From assembly GCA_003290165.1 (NCBI GenBank), contig QNQO01000819.1, positions 434,001-498,000 on the forward strand: a DNA stretch of 64,000 bases. The letters run 5' to 3'. Below are positions 42,430 through 53,219 of this stretch, piece by piece. How positions within the stretch are numbered: position 1 is the stretch's first letter; the number at the start of each line of letters is the position of its first letter. The stretch is from Berberis thunbergii (lineage: Eukaryota > Streptophyta > Magnoliopsida > Ranunculales > Berberidaceae). A program made the translations under genes and the position numbers. The notes under the pieces are model-generated. The model was given only the letters and a program-made list of their open reading frames with translations, searched no databases and was not told the DNA's origin.

Positions 42430-44890
42430 TTTTCCACAACAATTCCTAATCTCGATAAAAATAGAATGCTCTAATCTGTTGAGCCCTTCAAAAACTCTCT
42501 TATATCTCTCTTTCCACACACACCACATGAGAACTGAGGAACCTACTTCATAACTACTCCGCCGCCGAGAAGGATTAGCTTGGGACTACCAACTTAGCTA
42601 ATCCAAAATGGAACATTGAAATATTAAACTCAAACCAAATTCTAACAGAAATTGCTCCAAATGGATTTAGAGAATCTGCAGTGAAGCATCAAATGATTTA
42701 GCGTGATCAATTTCATTACAAAGTACACAAAAACTTCTGTGTGGATTCCTCTTTCCTTAACCTATCTTTAGTCAAGATCTCTCATGCGACACTGACTAAT
42801 TAAAGAAATTTATCCAAGGAAAAAGATATTCACCAAAACCAGATTATTGTGAGAAAAAAATGAAGGGGTTGGAATGAATCTCATAATGAGAGACAGCCAA
42901 CATATCAGAAAATTCTTTACCAGAAACTCACACTTTTATCTTTCCACACCAAACTATCAGGGCCCTCCGAGAGAACTTACTATCCAACAAATGCATTAAT
43001 TTGGCGACCTCCTCTAGTTCCCCAACATTTAGGGGTCTTCGAAAGGAAAGATCCCAAGAATCGCATTAAACCAAAAGTGTTAACTCTCTCATGTTTTTTG
43101 TTTAATGATAAACAATATTAGAAACAGATCCTTCAGAGGTTGGTTGTTACACCAAGAATCATGCTAGAAAGAGATGAGATCACCATTGCAACATCGAAGA
43201 GATGTGTGGGGGTAGAAAACACTTGCGCACCGAGAGATGGACTTCCACAGAGAGCATCCATAGGAGAGTACTTAGTTCTCTTATCTCACTCCCATCTATT
43301 CACTCATATTTATCTATGATGAGCGACCTCCATAAATTACCATCTTCTTCTGCAAATCGCTAAGCCACTGAAAAGTAAGGCAAAATGAAAGTGGTCACTT
43401 GGCGAATGCCCAATCAACCAAGAGATTTGGGACACCAAATTTTTCCCAACCACTAATGCATATTTCTAGAGTTTGAGATGAACCCAAAGGAAGTCACGCA
43501 TGATTGTTTCATCTTGACTGCTATTGAAGAGGAACTTTGATAAGAACAGAATGAATACAGGATAGAAGCTAAAGTAGATTGGACAAGAGCTAATCTGCCT
43601 GCTTTTGAGAGGAATTTATGCTTCAAAGACGCTAGTCTCGATTCCATCCTTTTGATCTCTCATCTTACACAACTTTAATTTTAAAAATAGCACCCAGAGG
43701 CATGCCCAAGTACTTAACTGGAACTGACTCGCTGCATAACCAAATAAACCCGCCAACTGATGCAAACGAGGGACATCTGCAATAGAAACACCACTGATTG
43801 TGAAAGTTGATTTTCAAACCTAAAATAACTTCAAATCAAATCATAATTCTTTTTAGAGCAAGAACCTGAGTAGCAGAGACATCACAAAAAAGGATAGTAT
43901 CATCTGCATGCTAAAGATAGAAACATGAGGACTACCCTCTGCAACAAATAAACCTCTTACTATGCCAACATCAACTGCTTTAAGAATCATTTGGGTTAGG
44001 TATTCTGTTGCTAAAGTAAAGAAAATAAGAGACAGAGGATCGCCTTGACGCAAGCTTTTAGAGCTATTGAAAAAACCATGCAACTGACCATTAATCTTCA
44101 GTGAGAAATTGGTTGTAGATCTGCAAGTGTGAAGCCAATGAATCCATTTAGAGTCAAACCCCATGCGAGTTAATTATTACCAAATCCAAGTATCTCCAAG
44201 AAACATGTCAAAGGCTTTAGAAAAATCTAATTTGATAACGAGCCTTGGAACTCCTTTTTTTTCCTGAAATCATAATTTCGTTGGCAATCAAAGGACTATC
44301 AACCACTTGTCTTCCAGTGATTGCTTCACTCTGAAAAGGAGAAATGACTAAATGAATAACTTTTTTCAATCTATCAGCCAACACCTTAGCAATGATCTTA
44401 TAGGCCCCATTCAAAATACTGATAGGTCTGAAATCCTTGACTGTCCGCATTCCCTCACATTTAGAATAAGCGAGATGATAGTGGTGTTCAACCCCAACCT
44501 AGAAAATTTATAGAGTTAAAAATCTTCAATAACTTTCAGAAAATTAACTTTGATTACATCCCACAAATTTCAATAGAACACCATTGACAAACCATCAAGA
44601 CTGGAGAAACTTCAATTGAGCTCTTGCATTGCCGCTCTAATGTCCATATCTGAAAATTCTCAACCAATGAGGTACCATAGACTGAGAGATTGACTTAAAA
44701 GTAATCATCGAGAAGAAAGGTCGTCACTCTTCCTTTTCATAAAAACACTCCTTGAAATGAGAGATCATGAGTTCTATGATTCCGACTTGATCCACTACCA
44801 ACTCTTGCCCATGCTAAGAGCTTCAATAGAGTTAAAAAGTCTGCGTCTATTAGCCAAGTTATGAAAAAATTTAGACCCCTGATCCATATA
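42430..44890 (-). mobile_element. LINE remnant (RT and C-terminal region), 5' truncated
   Basis: Read on the minus strand from about 44890: a linker region with KFFHNLANRRR-like sequence, RT block [20 protein letters not shown] (about 44430), the palm/thumb block KINGQLHGFF and LRQGDPLS (about 44040), then LSKAGRLALVQS (43600) and a C-terminal WCVWKERYKRVFEGL block (about 42500). Many frameshifts and stops occur. The endonuclease and ORF1 are missing, and no poly(A) tail is left. Confidence 0.85.
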
Positions 44891-46213
44891 CAAGCCTAAT
44901 GACCCCAGATCTGATCTATATTATCTCTATGACCAGCAGAGACTCTTTTATTAATAATTTTTATTTTTATTTTTTAAGATATTCTTTGTGTCAAATTTCT
45001 TTATTCCTTCAATACTTAGGACCATTGATGCTAAAAAAAACAAGAAGTGTAAGTGTGGCAACGACAATGATTGTGATTTCCGAAATTACACGAATTTCGC
45101 CGAATTTTTGTTTTTTTGAAATTACGAAAAGAAAAAATTACATTTTTTGGAGGGTTTTTTAAAAAAATTTCGAGATTTTTCATAAATTTAGGGGTTTTTC
45201 ATACATTTTTTTTGTAAAGTAGAAAAATTAACTACTAAAAATTAAGTTTTTCCGAGGATTTTTTGAAACATTAGGGATTTTGAGTTTTTTTTTCCAATTA
45301 TCATTTATTCTAATTATTTATTGATTTTTAAGCAACCCTTGATTCCTAATTAATATTCGTCTATTTAGATATTGATTTTTGAAATTAACCTTGATTTTCT
45401 AATTATATGTATTTTGTTTTCATTTAATGTGTTTAATACATTTATTACTTGCATATTATTTTTTACATATTTAATATTTCTCGAAATTCGTTATATATAT
45501 TTCATATATCTTGAATTTTTTTACATTTTTTCTTTACACACCGAATATTTTTAAATTGGGAGACCGAAATTAACTTGAATAATATCGATACGTACATACG
45601 AATGGCCATGGGGTGAGAGAAGTTAAGAGTTAAAAAAATAAAACAGAAAAAAATCATTAATAAAGAGTATTTGTTGGTCATTAAAACTATAAAGTTAGGT
45701 TTTTAATTTGTTTAGAAAGTGTAAATTATGTTATTAACTTATTAGTTAACTTTGTGTTAACAAAATAGTCATTATCGATCATAAAAGTATAAAAGTATGT
45801 ACAAATTAGTAATTACATCAACTACGATATTAAATAGTCTATTTTGTGAAGAAGTAGACATTCAAAGTCATTTTTCATTTTTCTTTATAAAAGAATGATA
45901 AATAGATAATTAAACAAAGTGCCACAAGCAAGGGCAAGTGGTGGCACATGGCATAGGAAATAAATTGAATGTGTCGAGAACATATGGAGTACATTACCTA
46001 AATATAAGATTTTCAACTTAGCTCCGCCCCTGTACATCTCAATGACCAAATCTAAGGTTCAAAGTTATTGAACCATCTAAAATTTTACATCTCGAAGATC
46101 ATTAGACAGTCGTGATCAAACCCCTAATAACCAATTTCATCTTCATCACGTCCTTCACGGCCGGGAACACTGGATATTTTTCACCCAACTCTCAAACATT
46201 CCCAATTATATGT
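44891..46213. other. AT-rich, includes an inverted partial hAT-like repeat
   Basis: Segment about 45050-45590, read on the minus strand, matches the element at 46740-47233: AAGTTAATTTCGGT near its start and GGTGTGTAAAGAAAAAATGT further in. Terminal repeats are decayed. No gene was seen. Confidence 0.45.
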
Positions 46214-46223
46214 TTTCAATAGG

Positions 46224-46449
46224 GGGTTTGTCTAAACAGCTAGGGAAGGGTGAGGAAACCAGCGAGGGAATTCACCCTTCTCCCTCACTGGTTTTCTCAC
46301 CATTTAGAATTTTCAGGGGTGAAGTCGTTCATTCCTTTGAAATGTATAAAATATATATCTCGAGGCACTTTCATGCATCTCGAGGGAGCAAACGGCTTCA
46401 CCCCTCCTTACTGGTTTCCTCGCCCCTTCTCCGCTCTTTTGACAAACCC
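46224..46449. mobile_element. Hairpin MITE family, copy 4, with 10-bp target duplication
   Basis: The terminal inverted repeat is GGGTTTGTC (right end GACAAACCC), continuing into GAAGGGTGAGGAAACCAGCG on the left and its diverged complement on the right. TTTCAATAGG flanks it on both sides (46214-46223 and 46450-46459). The 10-bp duplication and long terminal repeats point to a Mutator-like origin. An internal second copy of TTTTCTCACCATTTAGAATT (near 46300) suggests a nested or composite structure. Confidence 0.85.
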
Positions 46450-46739
46450 TTTCAATAGGTTTCCTGATCTGTGACATTGATTACAAAAATTCAAATTATA
46501 CTAGAGAATATTTATTATTATTACTTTTTACAAATGCTCCTTTGGAGTTGGGATTTGAGTTTAATTGAACAATTATTCATGTTGCCATCTGCGTACATAT
46601 ATCGAGAAAATGGGTCATGTTGATGTATCATAATAGGAACCTGGCATAACAATTGTTTAACATTTATTTAAGCTCCCACAAGGACCATTACATGACTACC
46701 ATAGGGCGATAATTGAACGTATCTTTAGTTAATTAGCTT

Positions 46740-47233
46740 CAAGGATTGTGATTCGTTTTTCGAGTTAATTTTGGTTTACTGATTTTAAACAATATTTGGT
46801 GTATAAAAAAATGTAAAAATTGAGAATAAATAAAATATACAATTAATTTCGAAATATATAATATGCAAGCAAATAAATGTATTAAACACTTTAAATAAAA
46901 TCAAAATATCTATAAAATTAAAAATCAATGGGTAATTTAAAAAATCAATATATAATATAGAAAGTGATAATTAAGAAATTAGGGGGTTTCAAAATCAAAA
47001 AATTATTAGAACAAATGAAATTATAAAATAAAAAACTCGAAAATTTATGAAAATTCGGGAAATTTTTTGAAAAAATCATCGAAAATATGTAAAATTTAGT
47101 AGGTGGTTTGTATTTTTTTACAAAAAACAAATTTAAAAAAAAACTCAAATTTTATAAAAATGTAAATTTCTTTTGCCTTTTTTCCTTGGTAATTTATAAA
47201 AAACGAAAAATTTCCGTGAAATCACGATCCTTG
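46740..47233. mobile_element. hAT-like non-autonomous element, AT-rich
   Basis: The ends are CAAGGATTGTGATT and AATCACGATCCTTG, inverted. ATTAGCTT and ATTAGCTC flank it (46732-46739 and 47234-47241), an 8-bp duplication with one mismatch. The interior is about 80% A/T, with repeated AAATTTCG-like blocks. No transposase. Partial relatives lie near 35647 and 45050-45590. Confidence 0.75.
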
Positions 47234-47241
47234 ATTAGCTC

Positions 47242-47569
47242 CCACTGGAGCCCATAAACAACAAAAGTTTAAAGGTTTTTTACAAGAAAATTTCAAATAA
47301 TTTGGTATTAACGTGTACACATTTTCATCATCTTAAAAATCAATAAATGGTTATTGGGCAATTGTTTCTTGTAAATTTCAACATCTATACCGAAGCTAAT
47401 TAGTAACGCACAAATCTTGCATTCAAACTACAAATTTTTATTCGGGGACACTTGAATAAATAACATAGATTATTCCCTCATTTATTTATTTATTGATACA
47501 TAGCTCACATTTATTCATTGAGATCATGATGAGCAAGTTCTTCAAAAAGTCTATTGTCATTATCATTGA
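47242..47569. other. 3' flank of peptide relic C, homologous to 38690-39000
   Basis: Shared blocks with the flank of copy A include TTTACAAGAAA, GTTAACATGTATACATTT-like sequence and TTTATTCATTGAGAT, in the same order. It is non-coding. Confidence 0.5.
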
Positions 47570-47918
47570 CACGATTACAACAAATACATGTTGCGTCGTT
47601 TTAGTAAATTCATAGTAACAATAACATTTTCCATCCGGACAATTCACATCACCAGGGCAATCTGCTCAATTTTACGAAAAAAAAATGTAATGACCGTCTC
47701 ATTATCCAATAATATTATAGAAAAATAAAATAAAATCGTCAAATTATTAAAGGTCACCTCGAATAACAACATCAATATAGATTAAAAGTTTTTTATAGAA
47801 GAAAAGAAGTGTTAGATAAGTTTCTTACCCTGGCAAAGTTCAATGCGACTATAAACTTGTTCCATAGATATGGCCATCATAAACATAACCATCCTAGAAG
47901 CAAAATAATCTTCTTCAT
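47570..47918 (-). pseudogene. Small secreted Cys-rich peptide relic, copy C
   Basis: Exon 1 (47918-47829) starts MKKIILLL; a one-base loss shifts the frame, after which MAISMEQVYSRIELCQ reads to a donor (GGTAAG). Exon 2 from 47661 joins in phase 1 to give DCPGDVNCPDGKCYCYYEF and continues open. The cysteine pattern is C-x2-C-x5-C-x4-C-x-C. This is the best preserved exon 2 of the three copies. The 3' flank (47270-47560) and 5' flank are homologous to those of copy A. Confidence 0.6.
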
Positions 47919-48129
47919 ATTAATACTTATTCAAAATTAGCAGCAAAAGTTTTTGCAAGAACTCAAAATCTCTTCGAGGCAAAATAATGGAGAGTGTGGA
48001 GCCAAATTCTCTGAAAAATCTTGAATAATTCTTTGAAAAATCTGAAAATTCCCTTGTATATATAATACCCTTTATGTCATTAAACACCAATATTGACTCT
48101 TTAATTGCAAAACTAGTTTTCATTGACTA

Positions 48130-48780
48130 ATTTTGTCAAATAATGAGTCATTTACACAAAGAATTCTAATATTGACAAATAATTACCACTTTTTGACTAC
48201 CATCAGTTTCTTTTTTTTCTAACTATTTTTAATACCAATTTTGCTCATATTAACCAACCACCTATTATCAACAACAAACAATCTTCTCGGCTTTCATATT
48301 TCGCACTATATACTGAGTTATGAACCCTATAAATTATTTGTAATTAGAGATTATCGCCTGAATTTAAAATATTATATTATCCTAAAGTAATCTTATATAT
48401 ATTTTTGAATTTTTCATAATACTATAATGTAAATTTTAAATACATCACTCACCCGTGTCGATAACTATGTTTATAATATAACGATAGCAATATTTACCAA
48501 TTATCAACAAATATTTATCAAAGTTGTGGTTTTTAATGGCGTAAAAAATGCTTGGTTGTAACAGTAAGAAATATTAAAATAGATTGAGTTTCTAGATGCT
48601 ATCCCAATAATACCTAGTTTACCATTTTTGTTTTTTTTATTTAATAAGTATATAAGGCGATACTCTCTAGTTCATGTCCAAGATCTAGAAATTCAATTTG
48701 TTCATCACCTCAGTGCACCACCACATTCTCCACATCTTCAACGTCCATCGTATTCGGACACATTACCATCTTAATTAAAT
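48130..48780. other. Intergenic, AT-rich
   Basis: No recognised gene or element. It precedes the LTV1-like relic. Confidence 0.35.
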
Positions 48781-48781
48781 C

Positions 48782-49300
48782 GTGTACTATGAATTGGAAA
48801 AAGATGGCAGTGGAGTGGAAGTGACGACATTGCTTGATGATAGTGATTTGTCGAGGTTTGGTTTGGATGTGGAGGATTTGGAGGAGGATTTTCTTGTTCA
48901 GGCGAATCTACTTGAAGAGGGGAGGATGGTGGTGGAAATATGAAATTGGATTTGGTTGAACAGCCAAAGAGCCGATTTGAAGAAGTGGAAGAAGATTTGA
49001 GTGATGGGATGAAATGGGAAGTCACCAGTTTGAGGTTGAAGAGAAGCCTAAGTTCGCCGGCTTTTGAATGAACAGTTTGACATGCTTACACTTAGGAGTA
49101 TGGCTCAGATAGTGACAGTGATTATCAAGAGCTAGAAGAGGAAGTATCCCTTGAAGATAAGGTCAGTTATGTTATTAAGACCATGCACTGAAAGTGATTC
49201 AAGTTCATGCCAAATATAAGGTTCCCGCAAATTTCTTAAAAGAGGATGATGTGTCAAAATATGAAGTTAAGGAGTCAACAGAGGTGTTGGCGGCGTTGTG
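48782..49300 (+). pseudogene. LTV1-like ribosome-biogenesis factor fragment
   Basis: LTV1 is a 40S ribosome assembly factor. Family blocks appear in order but in changing frames: DDSDLSRFG then LDVEDLEEDFLVQANL (48840-48915), LNEQFDMLTL (about 49055), YGSDSDSDYQELEEEVSLED (about 49100-49160) and HAKYKVPANFLKEDD (about 49205-49250). Frameshifts and stops separate them, and the N-terminal half and the C-terminus are missing. Absence of recognisable introns between blocks would fit either one large exon or a processed copy. Confidence 0.75.
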
Positions 49301-49964
49301 AATGGCGTGGGAGAGATTGCAGGTGGGACGATTGCGTTGGCTACACAATCCTTTGCGATTTGCATGGTGAGTTTTCTTCATGATATTTCATACTTTGTTT
49401 GAAATTATTTTTGGAATCATGATTAGGTTTTGGTATGTAATTTCCATGTCTTTTGCATGTTCATTTGATGTATAATCAATTGTTTATGTTGATAATGACT
49501 TATTTCCTCCTCAGGTTCGATTCTTTACCCTTTATGGGTTTTAGAAGTCGTCTCACAATGGGTTATTCTTGTGTTCTTTGATCTTCCGTTGTGTTTGTGA
49601 TTGGCATCTGAATCTAATTGAGTTGTTTAGATGATGTTAGTGGATATATCATTGGGGTTCATTGTTTCTTACTATCTTATTCTTAAGTAACCGATGTGTA
49701 AATGGGTGTTGTTCTTATTCTTAAGAAATTGACGTGTAAATGGGTGTTTGATATTGGAATCTCATTGAGTTGATGACTTTGTATGTGGGATTCACCGAAT
49801 TAACCTTGAGAGTTATTATGAAATTTCTGTGTGGGTGCTTCATTGGGAATTTTGAAACCCTAAATTGGAGAAGACTTTGATGAAAAAAAGAGAGGTAAAT
49901 ATTGCATCCTGGTTGGTGTTATTCCTGACAAGCAAGAAGATTTTGAACAAATTGGACTGGGATA
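49301..49964. other. Spacer between the LTV1-like and WD40 relics
   Basis: It includes a short G-rich coding-like piece (GVGEIAGGTIALATQSF-like, near 49290-49360, ending at GGTGAG) of unknown origin, then T-rich intron-like DNA. No gene can be supported. Confidence 0.35.
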
Positions 49965-50346
49965 GTAAGTATTTGGAATCAATTCAAGGAGCCCATGACG
50001 ATGCCATTAATGGGTTGATGGTTCTTAAAGGGTTGATACATTTTGCTTCTGCAGATGCAAATGGGTATGTGATAGAGTAGGGAAGTGGAAAGAAAGATAG
50101 TTGGATGTTGGTTGGTGAGGTAAATCATATCAAATGGTTATGTTACGAGTGTTTTATGGATCAGTGATAAGAGCTTAGTATTTGGAGCCAAAGGAGTTAT
50201 GGTCGAGTGGTTAATGCCTTGTGAGATTTATCCCCAGGTCCTTGCTTCGAGACCCTCCGGCGGCATATTTTCTTTCGGGGTGATGTTGGCCTATAGGCGG
50301 CACCTCGGGGATAGGTTACGGATCCTATCAAACACCGGCTTGCTTT

Positions 50347-50391
<45 letters not shown>

Positions 50392-50465
50392 TAGTATTGG
50401 ATAATGGAGCATATGGTGTGGTTGGGATGAGTTGGAAGTCTAAGAGTTGCCAGGGATTTTTCTAT
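49965..50465 (+). pseudogene. WD40 repeat fragment (JINGUBANG-like), split by a SINE
   Basis: The frame at 49965-50080 encodes a WD40 block: LESIQGAHDDAINGLMVL, then FASADANGYVIE and a stop where the usual Trp codon should be. After the stop, GSGKKDSWMLVGEV continues the same pattern. The second blade (ISDKSLV...) is interrupted by the SINE at 50187-50389. JINGUBANG-type proteins are plant seven-bladed WD40 proteins. Only about one and a half blades remain. Confidence 0.6.
50187..50389 (+). mobile_element. SINE with 42-nt poly(A) tail and target duplication
   Basis: The 5' part is tRNA-like: box A GTTATGGTCGAGTGGTTAAT (near 50196) and box B GGTCCTTGCTTCGAGACCC (near 50237). The body has CGGGGATAGGTTACGGATCC. 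An uninterrupted run of about 42 A ends it (50348-50389). CTTAGTATTTGGA (50174-50186) and CTTAGTATTGGA (50390-50401) flank it, a 12-13-bp duplication. The long pure tail suggests a fairly recent insertion. Confidence 0.9.
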
Positions 50466-52772
50466 TTGAGATTACCAATATGATTTCCTCTTAACCATTG
50501 AACTGTTTTAAACGCTTTCAGTCCATGGAAGAGATATTATCTTAGGGCTGGTCATTTTATTTGGTGTATACTGTATGTATATTGCTTGTATGGATTCATT
50601 TTTTCCAAAGTGCACTACATCATTATAATCAAACCGTCATGGTGGATGGGGTGACTGTTGAATTCTATATTTGCTGCTATGTTTATTAAATAACTTGAAT
50701 GTTCGATTGAAAATTTTGAGTTATTTGGTGTAACTAGGAATTAGTGGATGTTTTCAAACACCTTAAGTTACGTTGTTGCATGGTATGTCCAAATTTCATA
50801 GTGAATATTTGTATTCTTTCATATCAATGTCAATGCATCCTAGCAAGTTGACAGATTTACAAGCACTTGTTACTAGTCACTAGGTACATAAACATCCATC
50901 GAATGATATCGATATGTTATTTCACTTGTGCATTGTATGCTTAAGTCTGTATCTGATTTGTGTGCTCGAATCATTTGTCTTTTCTAGGACTAGTTTTCCA
51001 ATAAACAATAGCGTTTGGCTATCCTCTGTTAAGCTCATAAGCTAGCCTATGTAGTAGTGTTTGATATTGCACTATTGTTTTTTTTTTTTTTTTTTTGATG
51101 TCTCATTGATTCTACCGATGCAGGACCATTTAAGATTAATGATGTTTCTCTGAATGTATGCATCTTGAGATGGTTATGTTTTCTCAAAATAATGGATGGA
51201 TTGATTAATAAATGACAAAGTGTCATTGTGAGAGAAAATTGAAATATAAAAAAAATGATATTTGTAAACTTTGACTCCTGAAAATTTAATCACCTGAAAT
51301 TCTATCACTTAGAAATACCACACATCTTTTGTTTATTATTTTCCCTATCTTATAGAGAAACTAAATAACCTACGGGTTGTCTTGCGGAGTTGGAGCACCT
51401 ATTTCTTATAGAGAAAATAAAATAACCTTTGGGTTAGTCTTGCGGAAATGAGGTGAATTTTTATGCCTAAGATAGGCTTTGATATTTATCCGTAAAAAAT
51501 GTGACGTGACTTTATGCGCATTGATAGCTCAAGAGTGGATTTTGTTACTCATATAGTTAGGAGTATCCGTGATGCATGCATGTATGTGATGTGTCCCCAC
51601 TTGGGCATGGATGACGGAGAAGTCATCCTTTATATGAGAGAGGCATACGGGCATGTATGTTCGGCACAGAGGTGGTGCGAATGTGATATTGTCTAAATGA
51701 TCAATTCATTAAAAATGAATCAAATACAAATCAAAATGAATAATATGCATAAGTAACAAATTGTATGAAGACACATGTTTAAGTGATAAATTACGTTTAT
51801 ATTGTTCGTAACCCCTTTTCATGCAGGATGACAAGTACACTAATATTTCTGTAGGCCAGACTTACCATAGTCAACTTCTACAGTGTAAGTACAAGTAAAT
51901 GCATATTTACTTATTAGGATGATGACATGATTGCCTCGTTGAAGAACTAAATTCTTTGAACTGTGTTTTTCTTGCATGACACCCTTGCCTCATTGAAGAA
52001 CTAGCTGTTGGGGTGGTTGTTTATTGTTTGGGTTTAGTTAAATGTTATCGCGAAAAAATTTATTGATTTTGGGATGAAGATTTACTCACACTAGCTTTAT
52101 TGCTAACCCAAGTAAGCTTCTACTTCTTGGGTACATTCCTTTGGGAATGTAGCCGATGATCTTTCAGGTTTAGAGATTTTTGAGCAGCGTTACTGGAGTT
52201 TCGCTAGTGGGCTAGCAACGTCAGTCTTTCATGATTAGAGTTTTTACTTATTTCAGTAATTAAATCATGTTTACATTATTGATGCTGCTAAATGTTTATA
52301 TTGTTATTGAATTTCACGTTCCGATTTTTGAAAAACAAATAATCCTACGTGAATTTTAGGATTTTTGTTTTCTTCAAATGTTGGAGCGGACAAGTTGCTC
52401 ATTTGAATTACACAAATATGCAAAGAAAGAAGCTAGAAAGATTGGAGAAAAGAAGTAGGTGAAGGACTCTGAAACCTTTTTTTTTTCTTCTTTTTTCATC
52501 GATCTGATTCAATCTCGTTTCCCTTTTAATCGAATATGTATTTAATTGATTGATTGATAGTTCAATCTGAAGAATGGTGATGAGGAAATTAGTGGTGGTG
52601 GTTGTCGATGAGGATGCAGTGGTATTGTGGACTGTTGGTGACGAAAATTGTGTGGTGGTTTGTTCAGAGAGTCGGAGGATGAGTTGTGGGTTTTGCGAGT
52701 TCACTGTTTGTAGATCATTCATTCGATTTGATTTTTTATTTGATTTTGCTTTCGTGATTGTTTGGTTTGCAG
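50466..52772. other. Intergenic, no recognised gene
   Basis: It contains a run of about 20 T (near 51080-51098) and a short diverged duplication around 51340-51450 (TTATAGAGAAA, AATAACC, GGTT, GTCTTGCGGA twice). Nothing else was recognised. Confidence 0.4.
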
Positions 52773-52915
52773 TGAGCATCAAGGTCACGAACTGAGAGCG
52801 AAGTCGAAGACAGAGTTGCTGAACCAATTGAAAGTTTTGAAGGCAGCGGTCGCTCTGCTCCGCGTCACTGGCAGTGCCCTCAACAAGCTCTCCAAGATTT
52901 AAGAGCAAGTACGAG
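52773..52915 (+). pseudogene. Ribosomal protein L35 (uL29) fragment
   Basis: After an intact intron acceptor (GGTTTGCAG, ending 52772) the sequence reads, with a one-base loss near the start, [20 protein letters not shown], then [16 protein letters not shown] and a stop at 52900-52902. RPL35 has two more residues (AK) before VTG and continues well beyond. Keeping an acceptor suggests a genomic rather than processed copy. The LINE inserted about 60 bp downstream. Confidence 0.82.
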
Positions 52916-53219
52916 CACACTTCAATTTGGTTTCTTGGAAACAATCACTGGAAACCAAGTTGATAGCTTTTTTTTTTTTTTTTTTTTTAAATTAACCTCC
53001 AGTGGGGAGGGGCAACTATGAATGCCAGACCGTTATTAAATAACCATAAAAATACAAATCATTGCGGGGGTACATTACGACATTACCCGCGTTAATGCTA
53101 AAAACAAGGTTTATAACAAAATTGAAAGCAAAATCCCTGAAAAAAACAAAGAAACATGAGCCAGCCAATAGACTAACCCAGCCCCAAACTCGCATGCACC
53201 CACTCACACGCTCCGCGTT

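Noticed and set aside
50197..50483. Open frames through the poly(A) run giving poly-Lys or poly-Phe
   Set aside because: Artefact of the SINE body and its tail.
52408..52944. 178-codon minus-strand open frame with Thr run
   Set aside because: It is antisense to the RPL35 relic and a GGT-rich stretch; no domain recognised.
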